Shown here: in pieces, positions 1 to 9,038 of the stretch
How the letters are laid out: each line of letters opens with the position of its first letter
How positions within the stretch are numbered: position 1 is the first letter of the stretch
Assembly (NCBI RefSeq): GCF_900111835.1
Contig: NZ_FOJP01000009.1
Location: 1 to 64,000 of the forward strand
Source: Metapseudomonas otitidis
Lineage (GTDB): Bacteria > Pseudomonadota > Gammaproteobacteria > Pseudomonadales > Pseudomonadaceae
Length of the DNA stretch: 64,000 nt
Reading direction: 5' to 3'
Program-made: the position numbers and the translations under genes
The notes under the pieces: generated by a model
Told to the model about the DNA's origin: nothing
The model's input: only the letters and a program-made list of their open reading frames with translations
Database searches by the model: none

Positions 1-236
<236 letters not shown>

Positions 237-242
237 TCGCCA

Positions 243-270
243 CGAAGCCGCTCCCCAGGGAGCGGCTTCG
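243..270 (+). terminator. Hairpin terminator after the thiolase gene
   Basis: A perfect 12-bp stem (CGAAGCCGCTCC / GGAGCGGCTTCG) with a 4-base loop lies 7 bases after the thiolase stop. It lacks a proper T run, so termination may be weak or rely on the GC-rich stem alone. Confidence 0.7.
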
Positions 271-349
271 CCCTCCCAAGGCCCCATCGCCAACACGACG
301 CCCTCCCGCCTTTTGCTAAACTGCGCGCCCCTTACACGAGACGCCGCGC

Positions 350-1369
350 ATGCCCTCCGTTCTCCTCCCGGCGCTGCGCGCCGCCCTCGACGCCCGCCAA
401 CCGCTGCTGGCCGAACTGAAAGCTCAGGGCACCGACTGCTACCGGCTGTTCCACGGCAGCCAGGAAGGCGCTCCCGGCCTCACCGTGGACCGCTACGGCC
501 CCCAGCTGATGGTGCAGAGCTTCCACCAGCCCCTGCAGCGCGACGCCCTGCTGGCCCTGGTCGAGACGGTCAACGCCCACCTGGGCGAGGCGCTGCTGCC
601 GGTCTACAACGACCGCTCCGGCAGCAACTCCCGCGTCGACCGCAGCGACCCGGTGTACCAGGCCGACGACGCGGCCCTGGCGGACCAGGTCGGCCATGAA
701 TGGGGCCTGGCCTACCGGGTGCGTGGTCGTCATCCCGGCCAGGACCCGCTGCTGTTCCTCGACCTGCGCAACGCCCGGGGTTGGGTGAAGGCCAACAGCG
801 CCGGCAAGTCGGTGCTCAACCTGTTCGCCTACACCTGCGGGGTCGGCCTGGCCGCCGCTGCCGGCGGCGCCCGCGAGGTGTGCAACCTGGACTTCGCCGA
901 AGGCAACCTGGCCGTAGGCCGGGAGAACGCCGCCCTCAACCCCGGCCTGGTGTCCATGCAGTTCGTGCAATCGGACTACTTCCCGGCCATCCGACAACTG
1001 GCCGGCCTGTCCATCGCCCGGCGCCATGGGCAGCGGCTGCCCAGCTACCCGCGCCTGGAAGCACGCCGCTTCGACCTGGTGTTCCTCGACCCGCCAGCCT
1101 GGGCCAAGAGCGCCTTCGGCACCGTCGACCTGCTGCGGGACTACCAGAGCCTGCTCAAGCCCGCCCTGATGGCCACGGCGGACGACGGCGTGCTGGTGTG
1201 CTGCAACAACCTGGCGAAGGTGGGGATCGAGGAATGGCGCGACCAGGTGCTGCGCTGCGCCAGCAAGCTCGGGCGCCCGGTGCGCGACTGCGAGCAGCTG
1301 CTGCCGGCCGCCGACTTCCCCTCCCAGGACGGGCGCCCGCCGCTGAAGACCCTGGTGCTGCGATTCTGA
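350..1369 (+). CDS. Class I SAM-dependent methyltransferase, RlmI-like (probable rRNA methyltransferase)
   Basis: 339 residues. A Rossmann SAM-binding segment lies at about 155-195 (NLFAYTCGVG, then CNLDFAEGNL), and DPPAWAKS at about 247 is the catalytic (N)PP-type motif. The GLTVDRYG segment near residue 43 also occurs in RlmI/RlmK-family 23S rRNA cytosine methyltransferases, but the N-terminal PUA domain of RlmI appears to be missing or shortened. The likely role is methylation of rRNA in the cytoplasm; the target base cannot be read from sequence. The ATG start has no strong Shine-Dalgarno sequence; a TAAACT -10-like hexamer lies at 317-322. The gene appears monocistronic, with DUF748 downstream after about 100 bases. 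Confidence 0.82.
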   Translation: MPSVLLPALRAALDARQPLLAELKAQGTDCYRLFHGSQEGAPGLTVDRYGPQLMVQSFHQPLQRDALLALVETVNAHLGEALLPVYNDRSGSNSRVDRSDPVYQADDAALADQVGHEWGLAYRVRGRHPGQDPLLFLDLRNARGWVKANSAGKSVLNLFAYTCGVGLAAAAGGAREVCNLDFAEGNLAVGRENAALNPGLVSMQFVQSDYFPAIRQLAGLSIARRHGQRLPSYPRLEARRFDLVFLDPPAWAKSAFGTVDLLRDYQSLLKPALMATADDGVLVCCNNLAKVGIEEWRDQVLRCASKLGRPVRDCEQLLPAADFPSQDGRPPLKTLVLRF

Positions 1370-1469
1370 ATCGAGACACCGCCGACGATTCCAGTCGGCG
1401 CCGTCTGTCGGAACCTTAAGGGCGTGCCATACTCCAACCCACCTCCGCCGGGATAGTCGACGCCGCACC

Positions 1470-4394
1470 ATGTACAAAGGATTGAAACGCGCCACGTGCG
1501 CCTTGCTGATCGTCCTCGCCTTCTACGCCCTGCTCGGCTTCCTGATCCTCCCGGGAATCGCCCTGCGCGTCGTCAACCAGCAGTTGGCCACCTATGCCAA
1601 GGTTCCGGCATACCTGGAGCGGCTGCAGCTCAACCCCTTCAGCCTCGAACTGACCCTCTGGGGCCTCGAGATCGGCGAGCCGGACAAGCGCCAGGTGGGT
1701 TTCGAGCGTCTGTACGTCAACCTGGAGCTGGACAGCCTCTGGACCGGCGCCCTGCACCTGGCCGCCGTCGACCTCGACAAGCCCACCACCGAGGTGCTGT
1801 TCGCCAAGGACGGCACGCTGAACCTGACCCAGCTGTTCCAGCTGCCCCCCAGCGAGCCCAAGGCCGACGAACCGCCTGCCGGCGATCCGTTCCCGGTGCG
1901 CATCGACAGCATCCGCCTGGCCAAGGGTGGCGTGCGCTTCCAGGACCTGCGCCCGAGCGAGCCCATCGAATTCGTCTACGACGCCCTCGACCTGGAGCTG
2001 AAGAACCTCAGCACCCTGCGCGACGACAACGCCGACATGCTGCTGGTGGCCACCGGGCCCTACGGCGGGCGCATCGACTGGAAGGGCAGCCTGAGCCTGC
2101 TGCCGCTGACCTCGGAAGGCGAACTGAAAGTCACCGACGGCAACATGAAGGGCTTCTGGCCCTACGTGCGGGACGCGGTGCCGCTGGTGCTGGACAAGGG
2201 CACCGTCAGCCTGTCCACCCGTTACCACCTGAGCCTGGCCGAAGGCACCGCGCTGAAGCTGGAGCAGACGGCCATCAAGGTGGCGCCCTTCGCCATCAAG
2301 GCGCCGGACGGCCGACCGCTGGTGAACCTGGAAAGCCTGGAAGTCAGCGACAGCGCACTGGACCTGGCCAAGCAGCAGGTGGTGGTCGGCAAGATCCGCA
2401 GCCAGAACCTGGAGACCTGGGCCGCCCGCGAAGCCGACGGCCAGCTCGACTGGCAGAAGCTGTTCGCCAGCGAAGCCAAGGCCCCGGCGAAATCCCCTGC
2501 CACTCCGGACGCGAAACCGGCCGACGCGGCGGCCAAGCCGGCCCCTGCTGCCGCGCCTGCCAAGCCCTGGCAGGTGCTCCTGCGTGACACCCAACTGCGC
2601 GGCTACAAGGTCCACCTCGCCGACCGCGCGCAGAAGGATGCCGTGCAGATCGACGTCGGCCCGCTCAACCTCGACCTCAAGGATTTCGACAGCCTGGGGC
2701 AGTCGCCCTTCCAGCTGGCCCTGGACACCGGCATCGGCAAGCAGGGCAAGCTCAAGGCCGAAGGCCAGGTGCAACTGACCCCGACCACCGCCAAGCTGAA
2801 GGTGGAGACCCGCGACATCGACCTGCGGGTGGCCCAGGCCTACCTGGCCCCCTTCGTCCGCCTGGAACTGCGCAGCGGCATGCTCGACAGCAACCTGGAC
2901 GTCGCCCTCACCAGTACCGAGCCACTGGCCCTGACCATCACCGGACGGGCCCTGGTCAACCAGCTGCACACCCTGGACACCCTCAAGCAGCGCGACTTCG
3001 TGAAGTGGCAACAGCTGCTGGTGGAAGGCCTCGACTACCGCCACGGCAGCAGCCTGAGCATCGCCAAGGTGGGCATCAGCCAGCCCTATGCGCGCTTCAT
3101 CATCAACGAGGACCTCACCACCAACGTCAGCGACCTGGTGATCAAGCAGCCTGCCGATCCCAAGGCCAAGGCCGAACCGGCCGGCAAGCCGCTGGACATC
3201 CACATCGGCGCGGTGAGCATCAGCAACGGCTCGGCCAACTTCGCCGACTTCAGCCTGACCCCCAACTTCGCCACCGCCATCCAGCAGCTCAACGGTGAGA
3301 TCAGCACCCTCGACACCCGTACCCGCACCCCCGCCAAGGTGAGCATCGACGGCAAGGTGGATCGCTACGCGCCGGTGACCATCAAGGGCGCGCTGACCCC
3401 CTTCGACCCGCTGGACTCCCTGGATATCGCCACCAGCTTCAAGCGCGTCGAGCTGACCACCCTGACCCCCTATTCCGGCAAGTTCGCCGGCTACCGCATC
3501 CGCAAGGGCCGCCTCAACCTGGACCTGCACTACCAGATCGAGAAGGGCCAGCTGAAGGCCGACAACCACCTCGTGCTGGAAAACCTGCAGCTCGGCGAGC
3601 GGGTCGACAGCCCCGATGCGGTGGACCTGCCGATCCGCCTGGCGGTGGCCCTGCTCAAGGACACCGAAGGCAAGATCGACATCCAGCTGCCGGTGGCCGG
3701 CAACCTCAACGACCCGCAGTTCAGCGTCGCGCCCATCGTCTGGCAGACCCTGCGCAACCTGGTGCTGCGTGCCGCCCAGGCCCCCTTCAAGTTCGTCGCC
3801 GGGCTGGTCACCGGCGGTGGCGAGCACGACCTCAGCAACGTGCCCTTCGACGCCGGCAGCGCCGAGCTCTCCGCCGACGCGCAGAAGGGTCTGGACACCC
3901 TCGCCCAGGCCCTGCAGGAGCGCCCCGCCCTGCGCCTGGAGATCGAAGGCATGAGCGCCACCGCCGTGGACGGGCCGTTGCTGGCCGCTGCCCGACTGGA
4001 GCGCGAGTACCAGAGCACCTACTACAAGATCGCCCAGCGCCGCGGCGACAAGGTGCCCGCCGACGCCTCGCTGATGGAGGTGCCGGACAGCGAGAAGCCG
4101 CCGATGCTCGAAGGCATCTACCGCGCCCGCCTCAAGCAGCAGCCACCGGCCGAATGGGCCCAGCTGGGCAGCGACGAGCGCGCCGCGAAGATGCGCGACG
4201 CGGTGGTCGGCTCCTGGGCCCAGAGCGAACTGCTGCTGCGCCAACTGGCCCAGGCTCGCGCGGCGGCCATCAAGGCCTACCTGGTGGACCGTGGCGGCCT
4301 GCAGGACGAACGGGTCTACCTGCTCGATGTCAGCCTCGGCGAAGCCGGCCAGGACCGCCGCGTGGACACCCCGCTGCAACTGGGCACCGAATGA
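1470..4394 (+). CDS. DUF748 / AsmA-like envelope protein with OmpA-like C-terminal segment
   Basis: 974 residues. One N-terminal membrane anchor (about residues 9-31) is followed by a very long, beta-rich region of repeating short amphipathic segments, as in the AsmA/YhdP-like superfamily to which DUF748 proteins are related. A low-complexity Ala/Pro/Lys linker lies near residues 335-365. At about 787-960 the sequence FDAGSAELSADAQKGLDTLA resembles the start of an OmpA/MotB peptidoglycan-binding domain, though the rest of that fold looks degenerate. By family analogy the protein would span the periplasm and act in envelope lipid homeostasis; that role is inference. The start ATG at 1470 follows a weak ribosome site. 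It is probably transcribed alone. Confidence 0.85.
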   Translation: MYKGLKRATCALLIVLAFYALLGFLILPGIALRVVNQQLATYAKVPAYLERLQLNPFSLELTLWGLEIGEPDKRQVGFERLYVNLELDSLWTGALHLAAVDLDKPTTEVLFAKDGTLNLTQLFQLPPSEPKADEPPAGDPFPVRIDSIRLAKGGVRFQDLRPSEPIEFVYDALDLELKNLSTLRDDNADMLLVATGPYGGRIDWKGSLSLLPLTSEGELKVTDGNMKGFWPYVRDAVPLVLDKGTVSLSTRYHLSLAEGTALKLEQTAIKVAPFAIKAPDGRPLVNLESLEVSDSALDLAKQQVVVGKIRSQNLETWAAREADGQLDWQKLFASEAKAPAKSPATPDAKPADAAAKPAPAAAPAKPWQVLLRDTQLRGYKVHLADRAQKDAVQIDVGPLNLDLKDFDSLGQSPFQLALDTGIGKQGKLKAEGQVQLTPTTAKLKVETRDIDLRVAQAYLAPFVRLELRSGMLDSNLDVALTSTEPLALTITGRALVNQLHTLDTLKQRDFVKWQQLLVEGLDYRHGSSLSIAKVGISQPYARFIINEDLTTNVSDLVIKQPADPKAKAEPAGKPLDIHIGAVSISNGSANFADFSLTPNFATAIQQLNGEISTLDTRTRTPAKVSIDGKVDRYAPVTIKGALTPFDPLDSLDIATSFKRVELTTLTPYSGKFAGYRIRKGRLNLDLHYQIEKGQLKADNHLVLENLQLGERVDSPDAVDLPIRLAVALLKDTEGKIDIQLPVAGNLNDPQFSVAPIVWQTLRNLVLRAAQAPFKFVAGLVTGGGEHDLSNVPFDAGSAELSADAQKGLDTLAQALQERPALRLEIEGMSATAVDGPLLAAARLEREYQSTYYKIAQRRGDKVPADASLMEVPDSEKPPMLEGIYRARLKQQPPAEWAQLGSDERAAKMRDAVVGSWAQSELLLRQLAQARAAAIKAYLVDRGGLQDERVYLLDVSLGEAGQDRRVDTPLQLGTE

Positions 4395-4517
4395 CGCGGA
4401 ATTCGGTCCCGCCTGTGCAGTCCAACGGCCAGGCGTGACCCTGCGCACACGCCGCCCTGCTGACAGGCGCAATAGGGCGGCGTAGGCTGGACCCCGTTCA
4501 ACTGGATGGAACCCTTC

Positions 4518-4829
4518 GTGAAAGCCCGATACCTGCTTGCCCTGCCCCTTCTGCTGCTGAGCGCAGCCCATGCCAACGCCTCCTCCACCCTCCGCTGCGG
4601 CAACGGCGGGCTGGTCAGCCTGGAGGACAGCACCTCCCAGGTCCTGCGCAAGTGCGGTGACCCCGCCAGCCGCAACAGCCTCGGCTACCGCAACGTGGTG
4701 GACCGCTACGGCCAGGAGAGCGAAGTCCTGGTGGAAGAATGGGTCTACGGGCCGCGCAACGGCATGTACCAGTTCCTGCGTTTCGAGGGGAACAAGCTGC
4801 GCAAGATCGAGAGCAAGCGCGGCGACTGA
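4518..4829 (+). CDS. DUF2845 secreted protein, copy 1
   Basis: 103 residues from GTG 4518, with a GGATGGA ribosome site 7-8 bases upstream. An in-frame ATG at 4506 is possible but would put that ribosome site inside the gene. The signal peptide MKARYLLALPLLLLSAAHANA precedes a short mature domain with RCGNGGLVS, VLRKCGDPASR and a VEEWVYGPRNGMYQFLRFEG segment ending IESKRGD. This is the DUF2845 pattern, with two conserved Cys that may form a disulfide. Function is unknown; the location is periplasmic or secreted. The paralogous gene follows 61 bases later. Confidence 0.85.
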   Translation: MKARYLLALPLLLLSAAHANASSTLRCGNGGLVSLEDSTSQVLRKCGDPASRNSLGYRNVVDRYGQESEVLVEEWVYGPRNGMYQFLRFEGNKLRKIESKRGD

Positions 4830-4890
4830 CAGCCCAGAACCGGCAGTGCTAGGCTCTGCCGTCCTTTTCAACCGGACAGGATGCCCAACC

Positions 4891-5187
4891 ATGATTCGAC
4901 GTCTGCTCCCCCTGCTCGCCCTGCCCTTTGCCGTGGCGAGCCTCGATGCCTCGGCAGCGACCTTCCGCTGCGGCAGCGCCCTGGTCAGCGAAGGCGACCG
5001 CGCCGTGGAGGTGCTGCGCAAGTGCGGCGAGCCCGCCGCGCGCAACCTCATCGGCTACTCCGAGACCCGCAGCGGCCGTCAGGAAATGCAGGTGGAGGAA
5101 TGGGTCTATGGCCCCGTGAACGGCATGTACTACTACCTCGACTTCATCGGCGGCCGCCTCAGCACCGTCGAAAGCAAGCGGAACTGA
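4891..5187 (+). CDS. DUF2845 secreted protein, copy 2
   Basis: 98 residues with a signal peptide ending near ASAA. The mature part repeats the architecture of its upstream neighbour: RCGSALVS, VLRKCGEPAARN, VEEWVYGPVNGMYYYLDFIGG and VESKRN. About half of the mature residues match copy 1, so the two genes are a tandem duplication that has since diverged. A longer in-frame extension upstream exists, but the signal peptide fixes ATG 4891 as the start. Function is unknown. The rhomboid gene starts 40 bases downstream and may be cotranscribed. Confidence 0.85.
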   Translation: MIRRLLPLLALPFAVASLDASAATFRCGSALVSEGDRAVEVLRKCGEPAARNLIGYSETRSGRQEMQVEEWVYGPVNGMYYYLDFIGGRLSTVESKRN

Positions 5188-5227
5188 CCCGCTCGGCTGA
5201 ACCCTCTACGCGACAAGGACGTCACGC

Positions 5228-6682
5228 TTGGTCATCCTCCCCGCCGAACACCCCCTGGACTGGAAACGCCCGCCGGTCGTCACGCTGTTCCTCGTCGTGC
5301 TCAACGCGCTGATCTATTTCGTCTACCAAGGCGGCGACGCGGCACGCTCCGAGGAGGCGGTGCGGACGTATCTCGATGCCGGTCTGCTCAACCGCGAGCG
5401 CGCACTGTTCGTCGAGAGCCTGAGCAAGCGCCATGAACTGGACCCGGAGGAACGCCGCGCCCTCGACTCCGCCCGCCGGAACGACCTGGCGCTCTACGCC
5501 CTGCGGGACCTGGAGTTCGAAGATGAACTGCACCGTTCGGCCGCCTACCAGGCGGACCCGGCCTGGCAGCGCGCGCGGGCTCCCGCCGAGGCCGCACGGG
5601 ACAGCCTGAGCAGCTACCGCTTCGGCTTCATCCCCAAGCGCTTCACGGTGGAGGGGTTGTTCGGGGCGATGTTCCTCCACGGCAGCTTCGATCACCTGCT
5701 GGGCAACATGATCTTCCTGTTCATCTGCGGCTTCGCCCTGGAGCGTGCGCTGGGCGCAGCGGCCTACCTGGGGCTGTACCTGGCCAGCGGCCTGGCCTCG
5801 CACCTGCTGTGGTGGGCGATGGACCCGGGCTGGGTGCCCGGCATCGGCGCCTCGGGCGCGGTGGCGGGGCTGATGGGGATGTACATCGGCGTCTACGCCC
5901 TGCGGCGGATCAACTTCTTCTACTGGCTCGGCCCGATGATGGGCTACTTCAAGGCCCCCGCCCTGTGGATCCTGCCCATCTGGATGGGCAAGGAACTCTA
6001 CGGGCTGCTGCTGGCCAACGGCCACGTCAACTACTACGCCCACCTGGGGGGCCTCGCCTCCGGCTTCCTCGGCACCTGGCTGCCCCGGCGCATCGGCGCG
6101 CTGAAGGTGGACGAGCAGTACCTGGCCAAGGAAGACCCGGACGCGCCGTTCAAGCGCGAACTGGCCGCGCTGGAAGCCCTGATCGGGCGTTTCGCCCTGG
6201 ACCAGGTGCCGGAACGCGGGCTGGACCTGCTGGCCCGCTACCCCGGGCGGGTGGCGTTGCTGGAGCGCCTCTACCCGGTTGCCCGCACCCGCAAGGACAA
6301 GCCCCTGGCCAGCGCCGTGCTCAAGCAGGTCTTCGCCCTGCCGGACCCGACGCCTGCACGGGGCCTGTTGCTGCAGATGGCCACGGACCTCAGCGCTCCC
6401 GAACAGCAGTGGCTGCAACACCCGGCCGTGCTGGCCAACCTGCTGCAACGACTGCTCAAGCTGGGTGAAGGCCCGGCCGGCCTGGGGGTGTGGAGAGTGA
6501 TCGCCCGGCAGGCGCCGGCCCCTGCACAACTACCGGTGATGACCCTGGCGCTGGCCAAGCAACTGGGGCAACGCCAGGACCTGCGCGGCGTGGCGGAGCT
6601 GGCCGCCTTCCTCAACAAGGCCTTCCCCGACGCCGAGCAGACCCGGCAGCTTGGCCTCTACCGCGCGCACCTGGCCCGCTAA
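5228..6682 (+). CDS. Rhomboid-family intramembrane serine protease
   Basis: 484 residues from a TTG codon at 5228, supported by AAGGA 8 bases upstream. Several membrane segments lie in residues 10-300. The rhomboid catalytic dyad is visible: Ser in GASGAVAG at about residue 209 and His in YAHLGG at about 272, plus the HGSFDHLLGNM segment of the second helix. The first membrane segment is followed by a long hydrophilic insert (about residues 45-135). The last 170 residues are soluble and rich in helical Leu/Ala repeats, possibly TPR-like. It would cleave membrane-protein substrates in the inner membrane; the substrate is unknown. Confidence 0.88.
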   Translation: MVILPAEHPLDWKRPPVVTLFLVVLNALIYFVYQGGDAARSEEAVRTYLDAGLLNRERALFVESLSKRHELDPEERRALDSARRNDLALYALRDLEFEDELHRSAAYQADPAWQRARAPAEAARDSLSSYRFGFIPKRFTVEGLFGAMFLHGSFDHLLGNMIFLFICGFALERALGAAAYLGLYLASGLASHLLWWAMDPGWVPGIGASGAVAGLMGMYIGVYALRRINFFYWLGPMMGYFKAPALWILPIWMGKELYGLLLANGHVNYYAHLGGLASGFLGTWLPRRIGALKVDEQYLAKEDPDAPFKRELAALEALIGRFALDQVPERGLDLLARYPGRVALLERLYPVARTRKDKPLASAVLKQVFALPDPTPARGLLLQMATDLSAPEQQWLQHPAVLANLLQRLLKLGEGPAGLGVWRVIARQAPAPAQLPVMTLALAKQLGQRQDLRGVAELAAFLNKAFPDAEQTRQLGLYRAHLAR

Positions 6683-6694
6683 CCCCGGAAACGA

Positions 6695-6718
6695 CGATCC
6701 CCGCCGAAGCGGGGATCG
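6695..6718. terminator. Bidirectional hairpin between convergent rhomboid and csbD genes
   Basis: A perfect 10-bp stem (CGATCCCCGC / GCGGGGATCG) with a CGAA loop lies between two convergent genes. There is no T run on either side, so it is assigned as a terminator by position and stem strength. Confidence 0.6.
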
Positions 6719-6735
6719 AGGTGTACAGGTCAGGC

Positions 6736-6933
6736 TCAGAGGCGGCTGCTGAAGTCACGCAGTTCGTCCTGCGCGCGTTCCTTGCTCCAGCCGTAGCGCT
6801 CCTGAAGCTTGCCCACCAGGTATTCGCTGTGGCCTTCGGCGATATCCAGGTCGTCGTCGGTCAGGTTGCCCCAGCGCTCCTTGATGCGGCCACTGAGTTG
6901 CTTCCACTTGCCTTTGATGATGTCAGCGTTCAT
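6736..6933 (-). CDS. CsbD-family stress protein
   Basis: 65 residues, the usual CsbD length. The N-terminus [22 protein letters not shown] and the downstream [11 protein letters not shown] are the family hallmark. CsbD proteins are small, charged and hydrophilic and are induced by general stress; their molecular role is unclear. The gene lies just downstream of a BON-domain gene in the same orientation (48-base gap), a common pairing of stress genes in Pseudomonas, so cotranscription is likely. Confidence 0.93.
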   Translation of the reverse strand: MNADIIKGKWKQLSGRIKERWGNLTDDDLDIAEGHSEYLVGKLQERYGWSKERAQDELRDFSSRL

Positions 6934-6981
6934 GGCATTGCCTCCTCGGGTGGACGCCGCCCCGCAGGGCGGCGCCAGGGA

Positions 6982-7338
6982 TCATTCGGCGGACTTCAGG
7001 CCGTCGGCGGCGACAGCGGTCACGCCCTTGATGGACTTGGCGGTGCTGATGGCCAGGTCGCGCTCGGCATCGCTGGAAACCACGCCGGACAGAGCAACCA
7101 CACCTTTGTTGGTCTCGACCTTGATGTCCAGGGCGCTGAGGTTCTTGTCGGCCAGGAAGCTGGATTTCACCTTGCTGGTGATCCAGGTGTCGGACACGGC
7201 TTCTTCAGCCTTGTCGACGGTGTTGGCAGCCAGTTGGGTAGGGGCGGCCTGGGCGGCGAACACGTTGCCGGCCAGGGGCAGGCTGAGGGCGGCGGCAGCT
7301 ACGGCGGCAAGGGTGACGCTGTGGAAGGACTGTTTCAT
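6982..7338 (-). CDS. BON-domain periplasmic protein
   Basis: 118 residues from ATG 7338, chosen because an AGGAG site lies just upstream and a clean signal peptide follows (MKQSFHSVTLAAVAAAALSL, cleaved near VFA-AQA). A longer in-frame start lacks both. The mature part holds one BON domain (WITSKVKSSFLADKNLSALD, then VVALSGVVSSDAERDLAI), as in OsmY-like proteins that bind membranes or lipids in the periplasm during osmotic or envelope stress. It probably forms a stress operon with csbD. Confidence 0.9.
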   Translation of the reverse strand: MKQSFHSVTLAAVAAAALSLPLAGNVFAAQAAPTQLAANTVDKAEEAVSDTWITSKVKSSFLADKNLSALDIKVETNKGVVALSGVVSSDAERDLAISTAKSIKGVTAVAADGLKSAE

Positions 7339-7533
7339 GAGGATTCTCCTGTTACTCACAATGTTCTGCAGCCTTGTCCTGTCTGCAGTCACTGTAGGTA
7401 TCGCAAGGCCTGTGCCAGCCTTGATCAACAGAATTAATCCTTTTAAATCAATTACTTATAAATTAACCACAGCACCGCTCGGCTTGCAGATTGCAGGATG
7501 CAGCCAAGCGGCGCGTGCACTTTGCACGACCAC

Positions 7534-8943
7534 TCAGCCCGCCAGGCGGGCCAGGGTGGACTCCAGCGCCGTCACTTCGCCGAGTAACGGCGTGGCCGGG
7601 TAGCGGGCCCGGATGAAGGCGAGCAGCTTGCCGGCCTGCTCCACCTGGCCAAGCTGTTCGGCCAGGGCCCGGGCTGCCAGCAAATAGGCACGGGGGACGT
7701 TGGGGTAGTCCGGGAAGCGCTGGTGCAGGTTGCGCAACAGGCTGATGGCTTCCTTGGCCTTGTGGCGATCCACCAGGGCTGCGGCGATGCGCTCGCAGAC
7801 CTGCGGGTCCTCCGGCAGGTAGTCGGCCTTCAACCGGCGGGCATTGAGCAGGGCGCTGGCCCCCAGCGCCGGGTTCTCGCGGGCGGCGATGGGCAGGTAG
7901 TGGGCAAGGTGGCGCAGGCAGCGGGCGGTTTCGTTGAGGCCGAACAGCAGCTGGTGGAAGCGCTCGTTGAGGCGCAGGTCGTTCGGGTCCCGCTCCAGGG
8001 CGGCGGTGAGGGTTTCCAGCGCGGCGGCAGTCTGTCCTTCCTTGACCCGCACTTCGGCTTCGGCGAGGGCGCGGCGGCGGCGCCACTCCGGCTCGGGGTA
8101 GCCCTCGTGCCCGCCCTCTTCGGCAATCGCGAAGCCCAGGGCGCCCTGATACTGGAACACCGCGTAGCCCATCATGGCGCACATGACCACGCCGAAATAA
8201 CCGAACAGGAAGGCGGCGATGGGCATCAGCACCACGCGCGGCAGGCCGTGGGCCAGCAACACGGTGACGTAGCCGGGCGACTGCCAGAGGATGAACAGGA
8301 ACACGCAGAGGATCAGGTAGCGCCAGCCCATGGCCTTGATCACGTCGCCGAGCTGTTCGGGGCTCAGCGCGGCACCGAGCTCCTTGTTCAGGGCCAGGCG
8401 GATGATGCTCGCCGGCATCAGCAGCATGAGGCCGATGTTCACGGCCCAGAACAGGGCCTCGCTGTGGAAATCGGCGGCCAGCCAGAGCACGGCGAAGGCC
8501 ACCAGGAACACCACCAACTGCTTGATGAACAGCAGGAAGCCTTCGCCGACGAAGGCAGTGGCCAGCCCGGGGGCCTCGCGGGAACCCTCGCTGGCCGCTT
8601 CGATGACGCTGTGGAAGTACTTGGTGGCGATGCTGAACAGCGCGACCCAGAGGATGATCGAGCGCGGCATGAACAGGCTGGCCAGGCCGAGCACGGCGGC
8701 AAAGGCCAGGGGGCCGGTCTGCAGGCCGTAGCGGAAGAACTGCGGAATGCGTTCCCAGAAGGGTTGGGCGGTGTTGGCGGCGCCCAGGAAGTGCAGTTGC
8801 GCGCGGCACAGCGGGCAGGCCGGGGATTCGTCCGGGCGTTCGGCGTTGAGGGGGATGCAGCAGTCACCGAAGTGACGGTCGCAGGCCGGGCAGTGCCAGG
8901 TGGCGGGTTGGGCCTGGTGGTACTTGCAGTAGGTCTTTTCCAT
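7534..8943 (-). CDS. Membrane protein with N-terminal zinc finger and C-terminal TPR-like repeats
   Basis: 469 residues. The first 50 residues contain Cys/His pairs (CKYH, CPACDRHFGDCC, CPLC) that look like a B-box-type or double zinc finger. About six hydrophobic segments follow (residues 75-290). The last 170 residues are helical repeats typical of TPRs (for example ALAEAEVRVKEGQTAAALETL and LINARRL-type helices). I do not recognise a named family with certainty. The architecture suggests a membrane scaffold that reads protein partners on both ends. It stands alone between pnp and the BON gene, on the same strand. Confidence 0.75.
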   Translation of the reverse strand: MEKTYCKYHQAQPATWHCPACDRHFGDCCIPLNAERPDESPACPLCRAQLHFLGAANTAQPFWERIPQFFRYGLQTGPLAFAAVLGLASLFMPRSIILWVALFSIATKYFHSVIEAASEGSREAPGLATAFVGEGFLLFIKQLVVFLVAFAVLWLAADFHSEALFWAVNIGLMLLMPASIIRLALNKELGAALSPEQLGDVIKAMGWRYLILCVFLFILWQSPGYVTVLLAHGLPRVVLMPIAAFLFGYFGVVMCAMMGYAVFQYQGALGFAIAEEGGHEGYPEPEWRRRRALAEAEVRVKEGQTAAALETLTAALERDPNDLRLNERFHQLLFGLNETARCLRHLAHYLPIAARENPALGASALLNARRLKADYLPEDPQVCERIAAALVDRHKAKEAISLLRNLHQRFPDYPNVPRAYLLAARALAEQLGQVEQAGKLLAFIRARYPATPLLGEVTALESTLARLAG

Positions 8944-8992
8944 GACCTGGAATCCTTGTCGGCGACTGGCGGCGCGCCATTCTCCGAGAAAC

Positions 8993-9021
8993 GAAAGAGG
9001 GCCCGCAAGGGGCCCTCTTTC
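8993..9021 (-). terminator. pnp terminator
   Basis: A perfect 12-bp stem (GAAAGAGGGCCC / GGGCCCTCTTTC) with a 5-base loop lies 17 bases after the pnp stop codon. On the minus strand it is followed by TTTCGTTTCT. Confidence 0.8.
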
Positions 9022-9038
9022 ATACAGCCGACCGGTTA

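Noticed and set aside
1416-5051. A 1211-codon open frame on the minus strand opposite the DUF748 and DUF2845 genes
   Set aside because: It is an antisense shadow caused by high GC at third positions; its translation is low-complexity Gly/Val/Gln/Leu/His with no domain, and the sense genes are clear.
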